Made by a program: the position numbers and the translations under genes. Of a DNA stretch of 64,000 bases, positions 21,929 through 31,291 are shown in pieces. Numbering within the stretch: position 1 is the stretch's first letter; each line of letters opens with the position of its first letter. The notes below the pieces were generated by a model, which was given only the letters and a program-made list of their open reading frames with translations, searched no databases and was not told the origin of the DNA. Source of the DNA: Pseudomonas abieticivorans (GTDB taxonomy: Bacteria; Pseudomonadota; Gammaproteobacteria; Pseudomonadales; Pseudomonadaceae); NCBI RefSeq assembly GCF_023509015.1, contig NZ_CP094975.1, positions 2,737,501-2,801,500 on the forward strand. Direction: 5' to 3'.

Positions 21929-22837
21929 ATGAGCAATGCCGCATTAGCCGTGAAACCCGTTACCCACGCACTGGATATCCACCCGGTGGCCGGCCGTATC
22001 GGCGCCCAAATCCGTGGCGTCACCCTGGGCGCAGACCTCTCGCCAGCCGTGATCGAGGCCATCCAGGCCGCGCTGGTGCAATACAAGGTGATCTTCTTTC
22101 GCGGGCAAACCCACCTGGACGACCAAAGCCAGGAAGCCTTCGCCCATCTGCTCGGCGAGCCGGTGGCGCACCCCACCGTGCCGGTGCGCGACGGCACCCG
22201 CTACCTGTTGCAACTGAGCGGTGCCGATGGCCAGCGCGCCAACTCCTGGCACACCGACGTGACCTTCGTAGACGCCTATCCCAAGGCCTCGATCCTGCGC
22301 TCGGTGATTGCCCCGACATCTGGTGGCGACACTGTGTGGGCGAACACGGCTGCGGCCTACAACGACCTGAGCGAAGACGTCCGTGCCCTGGCCGACAAAC
22401 TGTGGGCCGTGCACAGCAACGAATATGACTACGCCGGCGCCAAGCCGAATGTCTCAGCCGAGCGCCTGGAAAGCTACCGCAAGGTCTTCACCTCCACCGT
22501 TTACGAAACCGAGCACCCGGTGGTGCGCGTGCACCCCATCAGCGGCGAGAAATCCCTGCTGCTGGGGCATTTCGTCAAGCGCATCAAGGGCTACTCGCAA
22601 ACCGATTCCGCGCACTTGTTCGGCCTGCTGCAAAGCCACGTCACACGCCTGGAAAACACTGTGCGCTGGCGCTGGAGCGTGGGCGACGTGGCGATCTGGG
22701 ATAACCGCTCCACCCAGCATTACGCGGTGGACGACTACGGCACCCAGGAGCGCATCGTGCGCCGGGTGACGTTGCAAGGTGAAGTGCCAGTGGGGGTGCA
22801 AGGGCAGCGCAGTGTCACCACCAAAGGGCGCGACTGA
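21929..22837 (+). CDS. atsK: Alpha-ketoglutarate-dependent alkyl sulfatase AtsK
   Basis: A 302-aa non-haem Fe(II) dioxygenase of the TauD family. It cleaves alkyl sulfate esters oxidatively, using O2 and alpha-ketoglutarate, to an aldehyde and sulfate. The iron ligands His108, Asp110 and His264 and the ketoglutarate-binding Arg275 occur at exactly the positions known for P. putida S-313 AtsK. Cytoplasmic. It stands as a single gene divergent from sftR and closed by a REP pair. Confidence 0.95.
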   Translation: MSNAALAVKPVTHALDIHPVAGRIGAQIRGVTLGADLSPAVIEAIQAALVQYKVIFFRGQTHLDDQSQEAFAHLLGEPVAHPTVPVRDGTRYLLQLSGADGQRANSWHTDVTFVDAYPKASILRSVIAPTSGGDTVWANTAAAYNDLSEDVRALADKLWAVHSNEYDYAGAKPNVSAERLESYRKVFTSTVYETEHPVVRVHPISGEKSLLLGHFVKRIKGYSQTDSAHLFGLLQSHVTRLENTVRWRWSVGDVAIWDNRSTQHYAVDDYGTQERIVRRVTLQGEVPVGVQGQRSVTTKGRD

Positions 22838-22846
22838 TCCTTTCTC

Positions 22847-22934
22847 TGTAGGAGCGGATTCATCCGCGAAAAGGCCAACGCGGTGTCACAGGTATACCGA
22901 GGCGTGGCTTTCGCGGATGAATCCGCTCCTACAG
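22847..22934. repeat. REP pair between convergent atsK and sulfatase genes
   Basis: Arms ctgtaggagcggattcatcc and gcggatgaatccgctcctac flank a 40-nt spacer between convergent genes. Confidence 0.9.
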
Positions 22935-22943
22935 AGTGGGGGG

Positions 22944-24545
22944 CTACCACACCCCGATCGGCACCATCTTCTCCTCTTCCGGTTCGCCATACCGAAACCG
23001 CTGCCCACGTACATCAATCTCTTGGTTGCTGATGGTGGTGCGGCGCTTCAACCCGCGCAGCCAATCGAACAGATACCCCTGATGCTCTTCGCGCACGGCT
23101 GAATAAGCCGGGTCTACGCCCAGGTCATGCAACTCTTGCGGGTCGTTCTGCAAATCAAACAGCTGCGGCCGGTAGCCGTCGTACGCCAGGTACTTGAAGC
23201 GTTCGCTGCGCACCATGTACATGCGGCAGCGGTCGATCGGTTGGGCCAGCCGTTCGCGGGCGGGGGCCTGGAAGGCGTAGTCGTATTCGGCGATGGCGTA
23301 CTTGCGCCAGTTTGGCGTGGCGCCGTGCAGCAGCGGTACTAGCGAGCGACCTTCCAGGCGATGATCGGCGGCGGGCAGGCCCAACGCTTCCAGGAACGTC
23401 GGCAGTGCGTCGATGGTTTCGGCCAACCGGTCGTCCACGGTGCCTCGGGTGATATCTGCCGCTGGGCGCGGGTCGCGCACGATCAGTGGCACGCCCACCG
23501 CCTGCTCCAGCAGGAACTCCTTTTCGCCCAGGTAGTGGTCACCCAGGAAGTCGCCGTGGTCGCTGGTAAATACGATCAGGGTGTCATCCCAGCGGCCATT
23601 GCTTTGCAGGTAGTCGAACAAGCGCCCCAGTTGGTCGTCGACCTGCTTGATCAGGCCCATGTAGGTGGGGATCACGTTCAGGCGCACCTCCTCGCGGGAG
23701 AAGTTGCGGCTCTCTTCATGCTGGCGGAAAGCGGCGTATACCGGGTGGTCGCTGATCTGCGCAGGCTGCACGGCAGGCAGTACCTGCTCGGCGCCATACA
23801 GTGCGTGGTAGGGCGCGGGGGCGATGTAGGGCCAATGCGGCTTGATGTAGGACAGGTGCAGGCACCAAGGTTGCTCGCCCTGTTCGCCGATGAAGTCGAT
23901 GGCACGATCGGTGGTGTAGACAGTTTCCGAGTGCTGCTCGGGCACGCGCGCTGGCAGGTGCGAGTGGCGCATCTTCCAGCCGCTGAGTATCTCGCCGTTT
24001 TCGCCGGCAGCGGCGTTGGCCCAGTCGTGCCATGGGTTTTTACCGGCGTAGCCGAGGCCGCGCAGGTAATGGGTATAGGGCGCCCCCTCGCGCTTGCCAT
24101 CGAACACCGGGTCGTCGGGGAATAGGCCGTCATGACGGAAATAGGCCTCGAAACCGACCTCGTTGAGCTGCTGCGCCTGAACGCTGTCGGGGGCCATGGC
24201 CAAGCGCTGCTGGGCATCGCTGTTGGGCGTGGCGTGGGTTTTGCCGACCAGTGCGGTGCGGATGCCGGCCGGGCGCAAGTAGTCGCCGATGGTCAGCTCG
24301 TCCAGTGGCAGCGGCACGGCATTCCAGGCCACTTGATGGCTGCTCACGTAGCGGCCGGTGTAGGCCGACATCCGCGACGGGCCGCAGATGGTGCCCTGTG
24401 TGTAGGCCCGGCTGAAACGCACGCCGGCGGCGGCAAGGCGATCAATGTTGGGGGTGTGCAGGTGCGGGTGGCCGTAGCACGACAAATAGTCGCGACGCAG
24501 TTGGTCGCACATGATGTACAGCACGTTACGGACAGGCTTGGTCAC
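22944..24545 (-). CDS. Sulfatase / phosphonate monoester hydrolase-family enzyme
   Basis: A 533-aa member of the alkaline phosphatase superfamily. The nucleophile motif CGPSR (Cys54) should be converted to formylglycine. Metal-binding residues are seen in CDQLRRD (Asp14) and SDHGDFLGDH (about residue 325). Segments such as VGKTHAT, HLSYIKPHWPY and GLIKQVDDQLGRLF resemble phosphonate monoester hydrolases (PMH) more than AtsA; PMHs are promiscuous toward sulfate esters, sulfonates and phosphodiesters. There is no signal peptide. GTG start with agagg 9 nt upstream. It lies 94 bp downstream of a LysR gene on the same strand. Confidence 0.88.
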   Translation of the reverse strand: MTKPVRNVLYIMCDQLRRDYLSCYGHPHLHTPNIDRLAAAGVRFSRAYTQGTICGPSRMSAYTGRYVSSHQVAWNAVPLPLDELTIGDYLRPAGIRTALVGKTHATPNSDAQQRLAMAPDSVQAQQLNEVGFEAYFRHDGLFPDDPVFDGKREGAPYTHYLRGLGYAGKNPWHDWANAAAGENGEILSGWKMRHSHLPARVPEQHSETVYTTDRAIDFIGEQGEQPWCLHLSYIKPHWPYIAPAPYHALYGAEQVLPAVQPAQISDHPVYAAFRQHEESRNFSREEVRLNVIPTYMGLIKQVDDQLGRLFDYLQSNGRWDDTLIVFTSDHGDFLGDHYLGEKEFLLEQAVGVPLIVRDPRPAADITRGTVDDRLAETIDALPTFLEALGLPAADHRLEGRSLVPLLHGATPNWRKYAIAEYDYAFQAPARERLAQPIDRCRMYMVRSERFKYLAYDGYRPQLFDLQNDPQELHDLGVDPAYSAVREEHQGYLFDWLRGLKRRTTISNQEIDVRGQRFRYGEPEEEKMVPIGVW

Positions 24546-24639
24546 GGGGCACCTCTAACGTTTTCAATCACGCTATTTCGAGGTGTTCAACCGGCAGCGG
24601 CAAGCGCATTCCCTGAATACTTGCCATGCAGGCGCTGCA

Positions 24640-25590
24640 TCACACTGCCAGGTTTTCCAGGGCATAGGGCTCGTTGGCGATCTCTTGCTCATCGATTTGG
24701 CGGATCTCGGCGATCATCGCCTCGGCCAGCGGTGACAGCCGGTAACCGCTGCGGCTGACGATGCCGTAGCGGGTGTACAGCTCCTCGCAATTTTCGTCGA
24801 GGCCTTCGATGCGCAGCTTGACCAACTCACCCTTGGCCAAGTGCATGGCGTCGCCGTAGGAGCCGCTGATGCCGATGGCGTCCGAACGCAGCACCACGCC
24901 CAGTAGGCTGAAGCTGTTTTCGCATTCCACGTTGGGCACGAAGTCTTGCCGCCCGCACAGGTCGACGATCACCTTGCGCAGGTTGGGTGGGCGGATGCTG
25001 ACGGCCAGCGGGTAACTGAACAGCGCTTGGGCACTGACGCTTTCCAACTGCGCCAGCGGGTGCCCGACGCGGCAGCAAAAGTGCCAGCGGCGTGGGCGCA
25101 GCCGCTGGGTGTGGTACTCCGGGTCGGCCTCGAAGTGGCGAGTATCGGCCACGAAGAACTCGAACTCCTCGGCCAGCAACCGCTTGTTCAGGCTGTGCCA
25201 GTCATCCACCTGGAACTGCACGCGCGCCTTGGGGTAGCGCCCGATAAAGCTGCCTACCGCCCGCGGAACCAACCCCGAAGCCGGTGCCGGGCCGCAGCCG
25301 AAGCGCAATTCCCCGGCCTCCAGGCCATTGAACTGACTGATCTCATTGCTCAGTTGGCGTGCGCCGCTGACCAGCCGACGTGCGTGTTCGAGCACCACCA
25401 GGCCCTGCTTGGTGGGGGCCAGGTCCTTGCGCCCACGGTCCACCAGTTGGCAGCCGACGCTGTGCTCCAGCGCCTGGATGCTGCGGCTGAACGCCGACTG
25501 GGAGAGGTTAACGGCCGCCGCGGCACCGACGAAGCTGCGGTGTTCGGCCAGGGCGATCAGGTGGCGAAGTTGGCGCAAGTCTATATGCAT
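24640..25590 (-). CDS. Second SftR-type LysR regulator
   Basis: A 316-aa LysR regulator starting MHIDLRQLRHLIAL, clearly paralogous to the one at 20856: both share the H-T-H segment ending FSRSIQ.LE, RFGCGPAPA, FF.AD.RHFEADP and YGIVSR-type C-terminal motifs. It is divergent from the TonB receptor gene sftP and upstream of the sulfatase on its own strand, so both are likely targets. A perfect palindrome lies 22 bp upstream of its start codon. Confidence 0.85.
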   Translation of the reverse strand: MHIDLRQLRHLIALAEHRSFVGAAAAVNLSQSAFSRSIQALEHSVGCQLVDRGRKDLAPTKQGLVVLEHARRLVSGARQLSNEISQFNGLEAGELRFGCGPAPASGLVPRAVGSFIGRYPKARVQFQVDDWHSLNKRLLAEEFEFFVADTRHFEADPEYHTQRLRPRRWHFCCRVGHPLAQLESVSAQALFSYPLAVSIRPPNLRKVIVDLCGRQDFVPNVECENSFSLLGVVLRSDAIGISGSYGDAMHLAKGELVKLRIEGLDENCEELYTRYGIVSRSGYRLSPLAEAMIAEIRQIDEQEIANEPYALENLAV

Positions 25591-25611
25591 TTTTCACATA
25601 AAAAGTATCGG

Positions 25612-25625
25612 GCAAATGCATTTGC
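25612..25625. promoter_or_regulatory. Perfect palindrome GCAAATGCATTTGC (candidate LysR operator)
   Basis: A perfect 14-bp dyad in the divergent region between the second LysR gene and sftP, 22 bp before the LysR start. Its half-site GCATTTGC recurs in the sftR-atsK gap (21862-21869). The position suits autoregulation of the LysR gene. Confidence 0.5.
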
Positions 25626-25755
25626 TCTGCCGCTGGTGGACTCCTTATAAAGGCAATCACTTATGCAGTAAATCTTTAGAAATACATAAATATATAACTG
25701 AAAGGAATATTCGGCGATCAACGCCGCATTCAGATTCCTTCACTCAGGAGCCGCT

Positions 25756-28122
25756 ATGAACCAGTCCCGACCCATCTCCCCGATATCCTCAAGGCGACTC
25801 AAGCGTCTGCCGTTGGCCTTGATGCTGGCGGGTTGCGCTGGCTGGTCCCATGGCTACGCCGCCGACGAAACCACCAATACCGCAGAGCCCGCCGCTGCCA
25901 CCAAGGCAAAGGCCGACGACGCGCACCTGAAGACCGTGACCGTGACTGCGCGGCGCCGCGAAGAAAGCTCGCAAAGCGTGCCCACGCCCATCAGTGTGGT
26001 CAGTGGCCAGGCGCTGGAAAGCCAGCGTGTGTACCGCATCCAGGACCTGCAGCAACTGACGCCCAGCCTCAACGTGGCCTACATGCATGCGCGCCAGTCC
26101 AGCATCTCGATCCGCGGCCTTGGCAACAACCCGGCCAGCGATGGCCTGGAAGGCAGCGTGGGGTTGTACATAGACAACGTCTACCTTGGCCGGCCAGGCA
26201 TGGCCGTGTTCGACCTGATGGACATCGAGCAACTGGAAGTGCTACGCGGCCCGCAAGGCACGCTGTTCGGCAAGAACACCACGGCGGGGGTGATCAACAT
26301 CAGCACCCGTCAGCCAACGTTCACCCCGGAGCGCAGCATCGAGACCTCGGTGGGGCAGGATGGCTATTTTCAAACCAAGGGCACTGTTTCCGGGCCGCTG
26401 ACCGACGAGTTGGCCGGGCGCTTCTCGGCTTATCGCAGCCGCAGCGACGGCGACATCAAAAACGAATACGACGGCCATGACCTCAATGGCGGCTCGCGCG
26501 AAGGCTTTCGTGGCCAATTGCTGTTCAAGCCCAACGAAGACTTCAGCCTGCGCTTCATTGGCGACTACAACGAGGAAAGCTCCAGCGCCGGCACCCGCGT
26601 GCTGACCAGTACCGGGCCGACCATCAACGGCGTCAACCGTTACGAGTCTCGTGCCGCAGCGGCGGGCGCCACGTTGGTCGACGGCTCCGATCGCAAGGTC
26701 AACCTGGACAGTGATCAACGCGTGACCGTGCACCAGGGCGGCGGCTCGGTGGAAGCCAACTGGAAAATGCCCAACGATTTCACCCTGACCTCGGTCAGTT
26801 CCTACCGCTGGTGGGACTTTACCCCGCGCAACGACGACGGCCTGAATGTGCCGGTGTCGTACAACGCCGGCGTGTCAGTGGAAGACAAGCAGTGGTCACA
26901 GGAATTTCGCCTGGCCTCGCCCACCGGTGGCGCGTTCGACTACGTGCTGGGCGCCTACTACTTCGGCAACAAGCTGGACAACAAATCCTTCACCTACAAC
27001 GGGCCGTTGGCCGATATCTGGAACGGCACGCCGGCCGGTGCGTTGGCCAACACCTCGAGCGTGGGCAAGGGCCACATCGAGACTAACAGCTTCGCGCTGT
27101 TTGCCCAGGGCACCTGGCACCTCACGCCGAAGCTGGACTTCACCGCCGGGATCCGCGGCACCTACGAAGAGAAAAGCGCTTGGGTGAACCGTAACGCGCC
27201 AGTCGGCGGCGCGGCCGTCACCGGCGCTGCGCTGACTGCGCGCAACGCCCGTTATGGCGCCTACGATTCCGGCGACTTGAGCCAGTACAGCGCCAGCCCC
27301 TCGGGCTTGCTGAACCTGAGCTACCACTTCACCGATGACGTGCTGGGTTACGCCACGCTGTCCCATGGTGAAAAATCCGGCGGGGTAAACCTGACTGTCG
27401 GTACCGCGCCAACGGCCGGCGCCGATTCGCTGCTGATCGGTACCGAACGCGCGAACAACCTGGAACTGGGGGTCAAGAGCACGCTGTGGGACAACCGCCT
27501 GCAACTTAACGGCAACCTGTTCTGGACCGAGGTGCACGGCTACCAGACCACCGCCTACGACGACGCCAACCGCGTGCAGTACCTCACCAACGCCGGTGCC
27601 GTGCGCTCGCGTGGCCTGGAATTGGAAAGCATCCTGGTGCCCATCCGTGGCCTGACCTTGAACCTCAATGGTTCATACAACGACGTGCGCTACACCTCCT
27701 ACAAAGACGCGCCATGCCCGCCGGAAGTCAGCTTCCAGGCTGGTGCGCCGGCGTCGTGCGACCTGACCGGGCACCAGGTAGTGGGGGCTTCCAAGTACAT
27801 CGCCAACGCCAACGGCGAATACAAGTGGAACTGGGATAACGGCCTGCAAGAGTACGTGACCGCCAGCTACGCCTACCGCTCCAAGGCCGTGGGTACGGTC
27901 GAGGATTCGGCATACGCGCAGATCCCGGGCTATGGCCTGGTCAACCTGTCCACCGGCTTTCGCGGCGACCTGGGCCAAGGCCAGTGGGACGTTTCGCTGT
28001 GGCTGAAAAACGCCTTTGACAAGACCTACTACACCACGCTCTGGAGCGAGGCCAACGGTGGCTACAGCGGCCTGCTGGGCAGCGAACGCACCCTGGGCCT
28101 GACCGGCCGCTACGACTTCTGA
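25756..28122 (+). CDS. sftP: TonB-dependent outer-membrane receptor (SftP-like)
   Basis: A 788-aa precursor. After a signal peptide (to about residue 36, HGYAADE) there is a TonB box LKTVTVTA (about 57-64), a plug domain (about 70-180 with LRGPQGTLFGKNTTAGVINI), and a beta barrel ending in an aromatic residue (GRYDF). SftP is the sulfate-ester-linked receptor of P. putida S-313; the gene content around this one supports the same role, with sulfate esters as the likely ligands. Start at 25756 has caggag upstream. The sulfotransferase-family gene follows after 23 nt, so they probably form an operon. Confidence 0.9.
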   Translation: MNQSRPISPISSRRLKRLPLALMLAGCAGWSHGYAADETTNTAEPAAATKAKADDAHLKTVTVTARRREESSQSVPTPISVVSGQALESQRVYRIQDLQQLTPSLNVAYMHARQSSISIRGLGNNPASDGLEGSVGLYIDNVYLGRPGMAVFDLMDIEQLEVLRGPQGTLFGKNTTAGVINISTRQPTFTPERSIETSVGQDGYFQTKGTVSGPLTDELAGRFSAYRSRSDGDIKNEYDGHDLNGGSREGFRGQLLFKPNEDFSLRFIGDYNEESSSAGTRVLTSTGPTINGVNRYESRAAAAGATLVDGSDRKVNLDSDQRVTVHQGGGSVEANWKMPNDFTLTSVSSYRWWDFTPRNDDGLNVPVSYNAGVSVEDKQWSQEFRLASPTGGAFDYVLGAYYFGNKLDNKSFTYNGPLADIWNGTPAGALANTSSVGKGHIETNSFALFAQGTWHLTPKLDFTAGIRGTYEEKSAWVNRNAPVGGAAVTGAALTARNARYGAYDSGDLSQYSASPSGLLNLSYHFTDDVLGYATLSHGEKSGGVNLTVGTAPTAGADSLLIGTERANNLELGVKSTLWDNRLQLNGNLFWTEVHGYQTTAYDDANRVQYLTNAGAVRSRGLELESILVPIRGLTLNLNGSYNDVRYTSYKDAPCPPEVSFQAGAPASCDLTGHQVVGASKYIANANGEYKWNWDNGLQEYVTASYAYRSKAVGTVEDSAYAQIPGYGLVNLSTGFRGDLGQGQWDVSLWLKNAFDKTYYTTLWSEANGGYSGLLGSERTLGLTGRYDF

Positions 28123-28145
28123 TCGCCCCCATAAGGAACTTGAAC

Positions 28146-29489
28146 ATGCGAGTATTCAAAGCAGCTCTGCCACTGGCCATCGCCAGTGTTTTCGCAAGCC
28201 TTGCGGCCCAGGCTGCACCCAGTGTGTACCCCACTGGCGTGACCCGCTATGACCCGGCCAAGGCTTACAACCAGTATGTGATCTTCAGCGGCGCCGATAA
28301 GCAAACCCACCTGATCGACATGAACGGCAACGAGGTCAAAACCTGGCCCAAGGCCGGTTTCCCCTCGGCCATCATCGACCCCAAGCTGGTGGGCGGCGAG
28401 CGTGGCCATGTGTTGCTGCAACTGGCCGACAAGGACGCCGGCAAGCTCGGCTCGGCGGGCAACGGCCTGGGCAACCAGGCGGTCGGTGAGTTGGACTGGG
28501 ACGGCAAAGTGGTGTGGCAATGGGGCGACAAGGCACCCGGTGGCGCCGCGCAGCAGCACCATGACCAACGCCGCCTGAGCAATGGCAACACCTTGGTGCT
28601 GGCCAACCGCGTGCACAAGGTGGACGGCTTCAAGGTGCCGGAGTTGATCGATGACGTGGTGTATGAGGTCAGCCCGCAAGGCGGGGTGAAATGGACCTGG
28701 CTTGCCAGCGAGCACCTCAACGAGTTCGGTTTTACCCCGGCGCAATTGAAGCTGGTACGCGCCACCAAGGACGCCGACTACCTGCACATCAATAACCTCA
28801 GCGTGGTGGGCCCCAACCAGTGGTTCGACGCCGGTGACAAGCGCTTTGCCCCCGACAACCTGCTGCTGGACTCACGCAACGCCAACTTCATCGCGATCAT
28901 CGACAAGGCCAGCGGCAAGGTGGTCTGGCACCTGGGCCCGAACCTGCCGACCATCAACCCGAAAACCGCGCAGCAACTGCCGCGCCCGGTGGACCAGTTC
29001 GTCGGCCAGCATGACGCCCACATCATCCCGGCTGGCCTGCCGGGTGCGGGCCACCTGCTGGTGTTCGACAACCAGGGCACCGCTGGCTACCCCTCGGCAC
29101 CGTTGGGCATGATCGCCGGCTCGCGGGTGCTGGAAATCGACCCCATCACCCGGCAAGTGGTGTGGCAGTACAGCGCGGCTAACTCCAAGCAGCCTAACTG
29201 GGCCTTCTACAGCTCGTTCATCAGCAGCGCGCGACGCTTGCCCAACGGCAACACGCTGATCGATGAAGGCATGAACGGGCGCTTTTTCCAGGTGACAGAC
29301 AAGGGCGAGATCGTCTGGGAATACGTGAGCCCTTACCTGGGCAAGGCCCCTGGGGGCGAGGGCATCAGTAATTGGGTGTACCGCGCATTGCCGGTGAGCT
29401 ACGACTGGGTACCCGCTGGCACGCCACGTTCGGAAACCGCTGTGATAGCGCCTGATGCGGCCATCAAGAACGCCAACGTCAGCCGCTAA
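28146..29489 (+). CDS. Periplasmic arylsulfotransferase-family (ASST) protein
   Basis: A 447-aa precursor with a signal peptide (cut after AAQA, near residue 20) and the bacterial arylsulfotransferase beta-propeller pattern of repeated strands such as HLIDMNGNEVKTW, GNTLVLANR, GKVVWHLG, GNTLIDEG and GEIVWEY. ASST enzymes move sulfate directly from one phenol to another via a covalent sulfo-histidine, without PAPS; the HHDQRRL and HDAHIIPAG segments offer candidate histidines. It may trim or remodel esters in the periplasm. The ATG at 28146 has aagga upstream. A strong terminator follows. Confidence 0.85.
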   Translation: MRVFKAALPLAIASVFASLAAQAAPSVYPTGVTRYDPAKAYNQYVIFSGADKQTHLIDMNGNEVKTWPKAGFPSAIIDPKLVGGERGHVLLQLADKDAGKLGSAGNGLGNQAVGELDWDGKVVWQWGDKAPGGAAQQHHDQRRLSNGNTLVLANRVHKVDGFKVPELIDDVVYEVSPQGGVKWTWLASEHLNEFGFTPAQLKLVRATKDADYLHINNLSVVGPNQWFDAGDKRFAPDNLLLDSRNANFIAIIDKASGKVVWHLGPNLPTINPKTAQQLPRPVDQFVGQHDAHIIPAGLPGAGHLLVFDNQGTAGYPSAPLGMIAGSRVLEIDPITRQVVWQYSAANSKQPNWAFYSSFISSARRLPNGNTLIDEGMNGRFFQVTDKGEIVWEYVSPYLGKAPGGEGISNWVYRALPVSYDWVPAGTPRSETAVIAPDAAIKNANVSR

Positions 29490-29513
29490 GGCCCGGCCCA
29501 GAGCCCTCAAAAC

Positions 29514-29561
29514 CCATGCCTTGGCCGAATATTTTGAATGCCGGCAAGGCATGGTGTTTTT
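29514..29561 (+). terminator. Rho-independent terminator after the sulfotransferase gene
   Basis: A 10-bp perfect stem (ccatgccttg / caaggcatgg, 21-nt loop) followed by tgttttt ends the sftP operon and separates it from tonB. Confidence 0.8.
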
Positions 29562-29738
29562 GGCGCCGGGCGCAAAGCCTTGAGCCGCGTGGCTTTGCGC
29601 GATTTCCAAAAATTGATTATACGTTTTAGTTCTATCCATAACTTGAAAGATTACTTTCGGTGATAAGCAAGACGAGTCGATCATTCAACCCGTGAGGCCA
29701 GCCTCGACTTATCGCAGATGAAACGCAGGAGTTGAACA

Positions 29739-30539
29739 ATGGGCAATGTCCAGACCGCAGCCAGTGCACAGCAAGCGCTATGGCGCCACGCACCCGGCGG
29801 CGAGTTGGTGGACCTGGGCCGAGCGCACCGCACGCCGCTGGGCCAGTCGCGGCTGCAAAGCACCCCCAAGGGCGTGCTGAGCCGTCGTGAAGGGATTCTG
29901 CTAGGTATTTTCGCGCTGGTGCTGCATGGCGCGGTGATCGTTTGGTTAAGCCAGAAGCCCGCCGCCGCGCTACCGATCGTACCGCCGGAAATTCCGCCGA
30001 TGACCATCGAGTTTTCTGCCCCGACGCCGCCCGCGCCGCCACCACCTGAACCGGTGGTGCAACCGGTGGTAGAGCCACCACCGCCGGTGGAGGACGAGTT
30101 GGCGACCAAAAAGCCGCCCAAGCCGATCCCCAAGCCCAAGCCTAAGCCGGTACCCAAGCCTGAACCCAAACCGCTTCCCAAGCCGGTCGAGCAACCGCCT
30201 GCCCCACCACAGCCGGCCGCGCCACCCGCGCCGCCAGCCCCGCCCGCGCCCAAACCGGTGACCCCGGCTTCGGCCAACGCGGCGTACTTGAAGAACCCGG
30301 CGCCGGAATACCCGTCGCTGGCCCAGCGTCGCGGCTGGGAAGGCACGGTGTTGCTGCGGGTGCATGTATTGGCCACCGGCAAGCCGGGTGAAATCCAGAT
30401 TCAGACCAGCAGTGGTCGCCAGCAACTCGACGACGCGGCACTGGCCGCCGTCAAGCGCTGGAGTTTCGTCCCTGCCAAGCAAGGCGATGTCGCCCAGGAC
30501 GGCTGGGTCAGCGTCCCCATCGACTTCAAGATCCGCTAA
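29739..30539 (+). CDS. tonB: TonB energy-transducing protein
   Basis: A 266-aa TonB. It has an unusually long cytoplasmic N-terminus (~52 residues), one membrane helix (about 53-71) with the conserved His (His63 in VLHGAV), a long Pro/Lys-rich spacer (about 85-185) and the C-terminal TonB domain (YPSLAQRRGWEGTVLLRV onward). It carries proton-motive energy from ExbB/ExbD to outer-membrane receptors. The start has aggag 7 nt before it. Position just after sftP suggests service to that receptor, but use by other receptors is possible. Confidence 0.93.
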   Translation: MGNVQTAASAQQALWRHAPGGELVDLGRAHRTPLGQSRLQSTPKGVLSRREGILLGIFALVLHGAVIVWLSQKPAAALPIVPPEIPPMTIEFSAPTPPAPPPPEPVVQPVVEPPPPVEDELATKKPPKPIPKPKPKPVPKPEPKPLPKPVEQPPAPPQPAAPPAPPAPPAPKPVTPASANAAYLKNPAPEYPSLAQRRGWEGTVLLRVHVLATGKPGEIQIQTSSGRQQLDDAALAAVKRWSFVPAKQGDVAQDGWVSVPIDFKIR

Positions 30540-30564
30540 TTCGCGCTAACAGAAGGAATACATC

Positions 30565-31290
30565 ATGAGTACTTTGGCTTCTCCTCTCCAATCCATCGAA
30601 GGCGCGGTGATCTGGCTGCTGGTGATTTTCTCGGTTGCTACCTGGGGCCTGGCATTGCTCAAGGGCTTTCAGTTCGCACGCCTGAAGAACCAGGACCGCC
30701 GCTTCCACAAACAATTCTGGGCCGCTTCAAGCCTTGATTCGGCGGCAGACCTTGCGCAAACCCAGCCCGGCGCCGCTGCCCGCGTGGCCCAGGCCGGCTA
30801 TGCCGCCATCCAGGTAGGCGAGCCAGGCCATGCCACTGACCTCAGCCAGTCGATCAACCATCAGGACCGCCTGGAGCGCGCCCTGCGCCAACAGATCGTG
30901 CGTGAGCGCCGCTCGCTGGAAACCGGCTTGGCCGTGGTCGCCAGTATTGGTAGCACCTCGCCGTTCATCGGCCTGTTCGGTACCGTGTGGGGCATCATGG
31001 AAGCCCTCAAGGGTATCAGCGCGGCCGGCTCCGCCAGCCTGGAAACCGTGGCCGGCCCGATCGGTGCGGCACTGGTTGCCACCGGCGTGGGTATCGCGGT
31101 CGCGGTACCGGCGGTGCTGGTTTACAACTACTTCCTGCGCCGCCTGAAGCTGACCGCCGCCGACCTGGATGACTTCGCCCACGACTTCTACAGCCTGGCG
31201 CAAAAGAGCTCGTTCCGCGTGCTGGTGCACCCCACTGCCAACAAAGCCGCTCAAGGTGCAGCCGGGCAGAAAGTGAAGGAGGCGTCCTGA
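30565..31290 (+). CDS. exbB: ExbB, TonB-system proton channel subunit
   Basis: A 241-aa MotA/TolQ/ExbB-family membrane protein with three helices (about residues 12-32, 130-150, 165-190) and the conserved GLFGTVWGIM and GIAVAVPAVL segments. It forms the pentameric channel around the ExbD helices. 25 nt after tonB; exbD starts 1 nt after its stop. Confidence 0.94.
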   Translation: MSTLASPLQSIEGAVIWLLVIFSVATWGLALLKGFQFARLKNQDRRFHKQFWAASSLDSAADLAQTQPGAAARVAQAGYAAIQVGEPGHATDLSQSINHQDRLERALRQQIVRERRSLETGLAVVASIGSTSPFIGLFGTVWGIMEALKGISAAGSASLETVAGPIGAALVATGVGIAVAVPAVLVYNYFLRRLKLTAADLDDFAHDFYSLAQKSSFRVLVHPTANKAAQGAAGQKVKEAS

Positions 31291-31291
31291 C

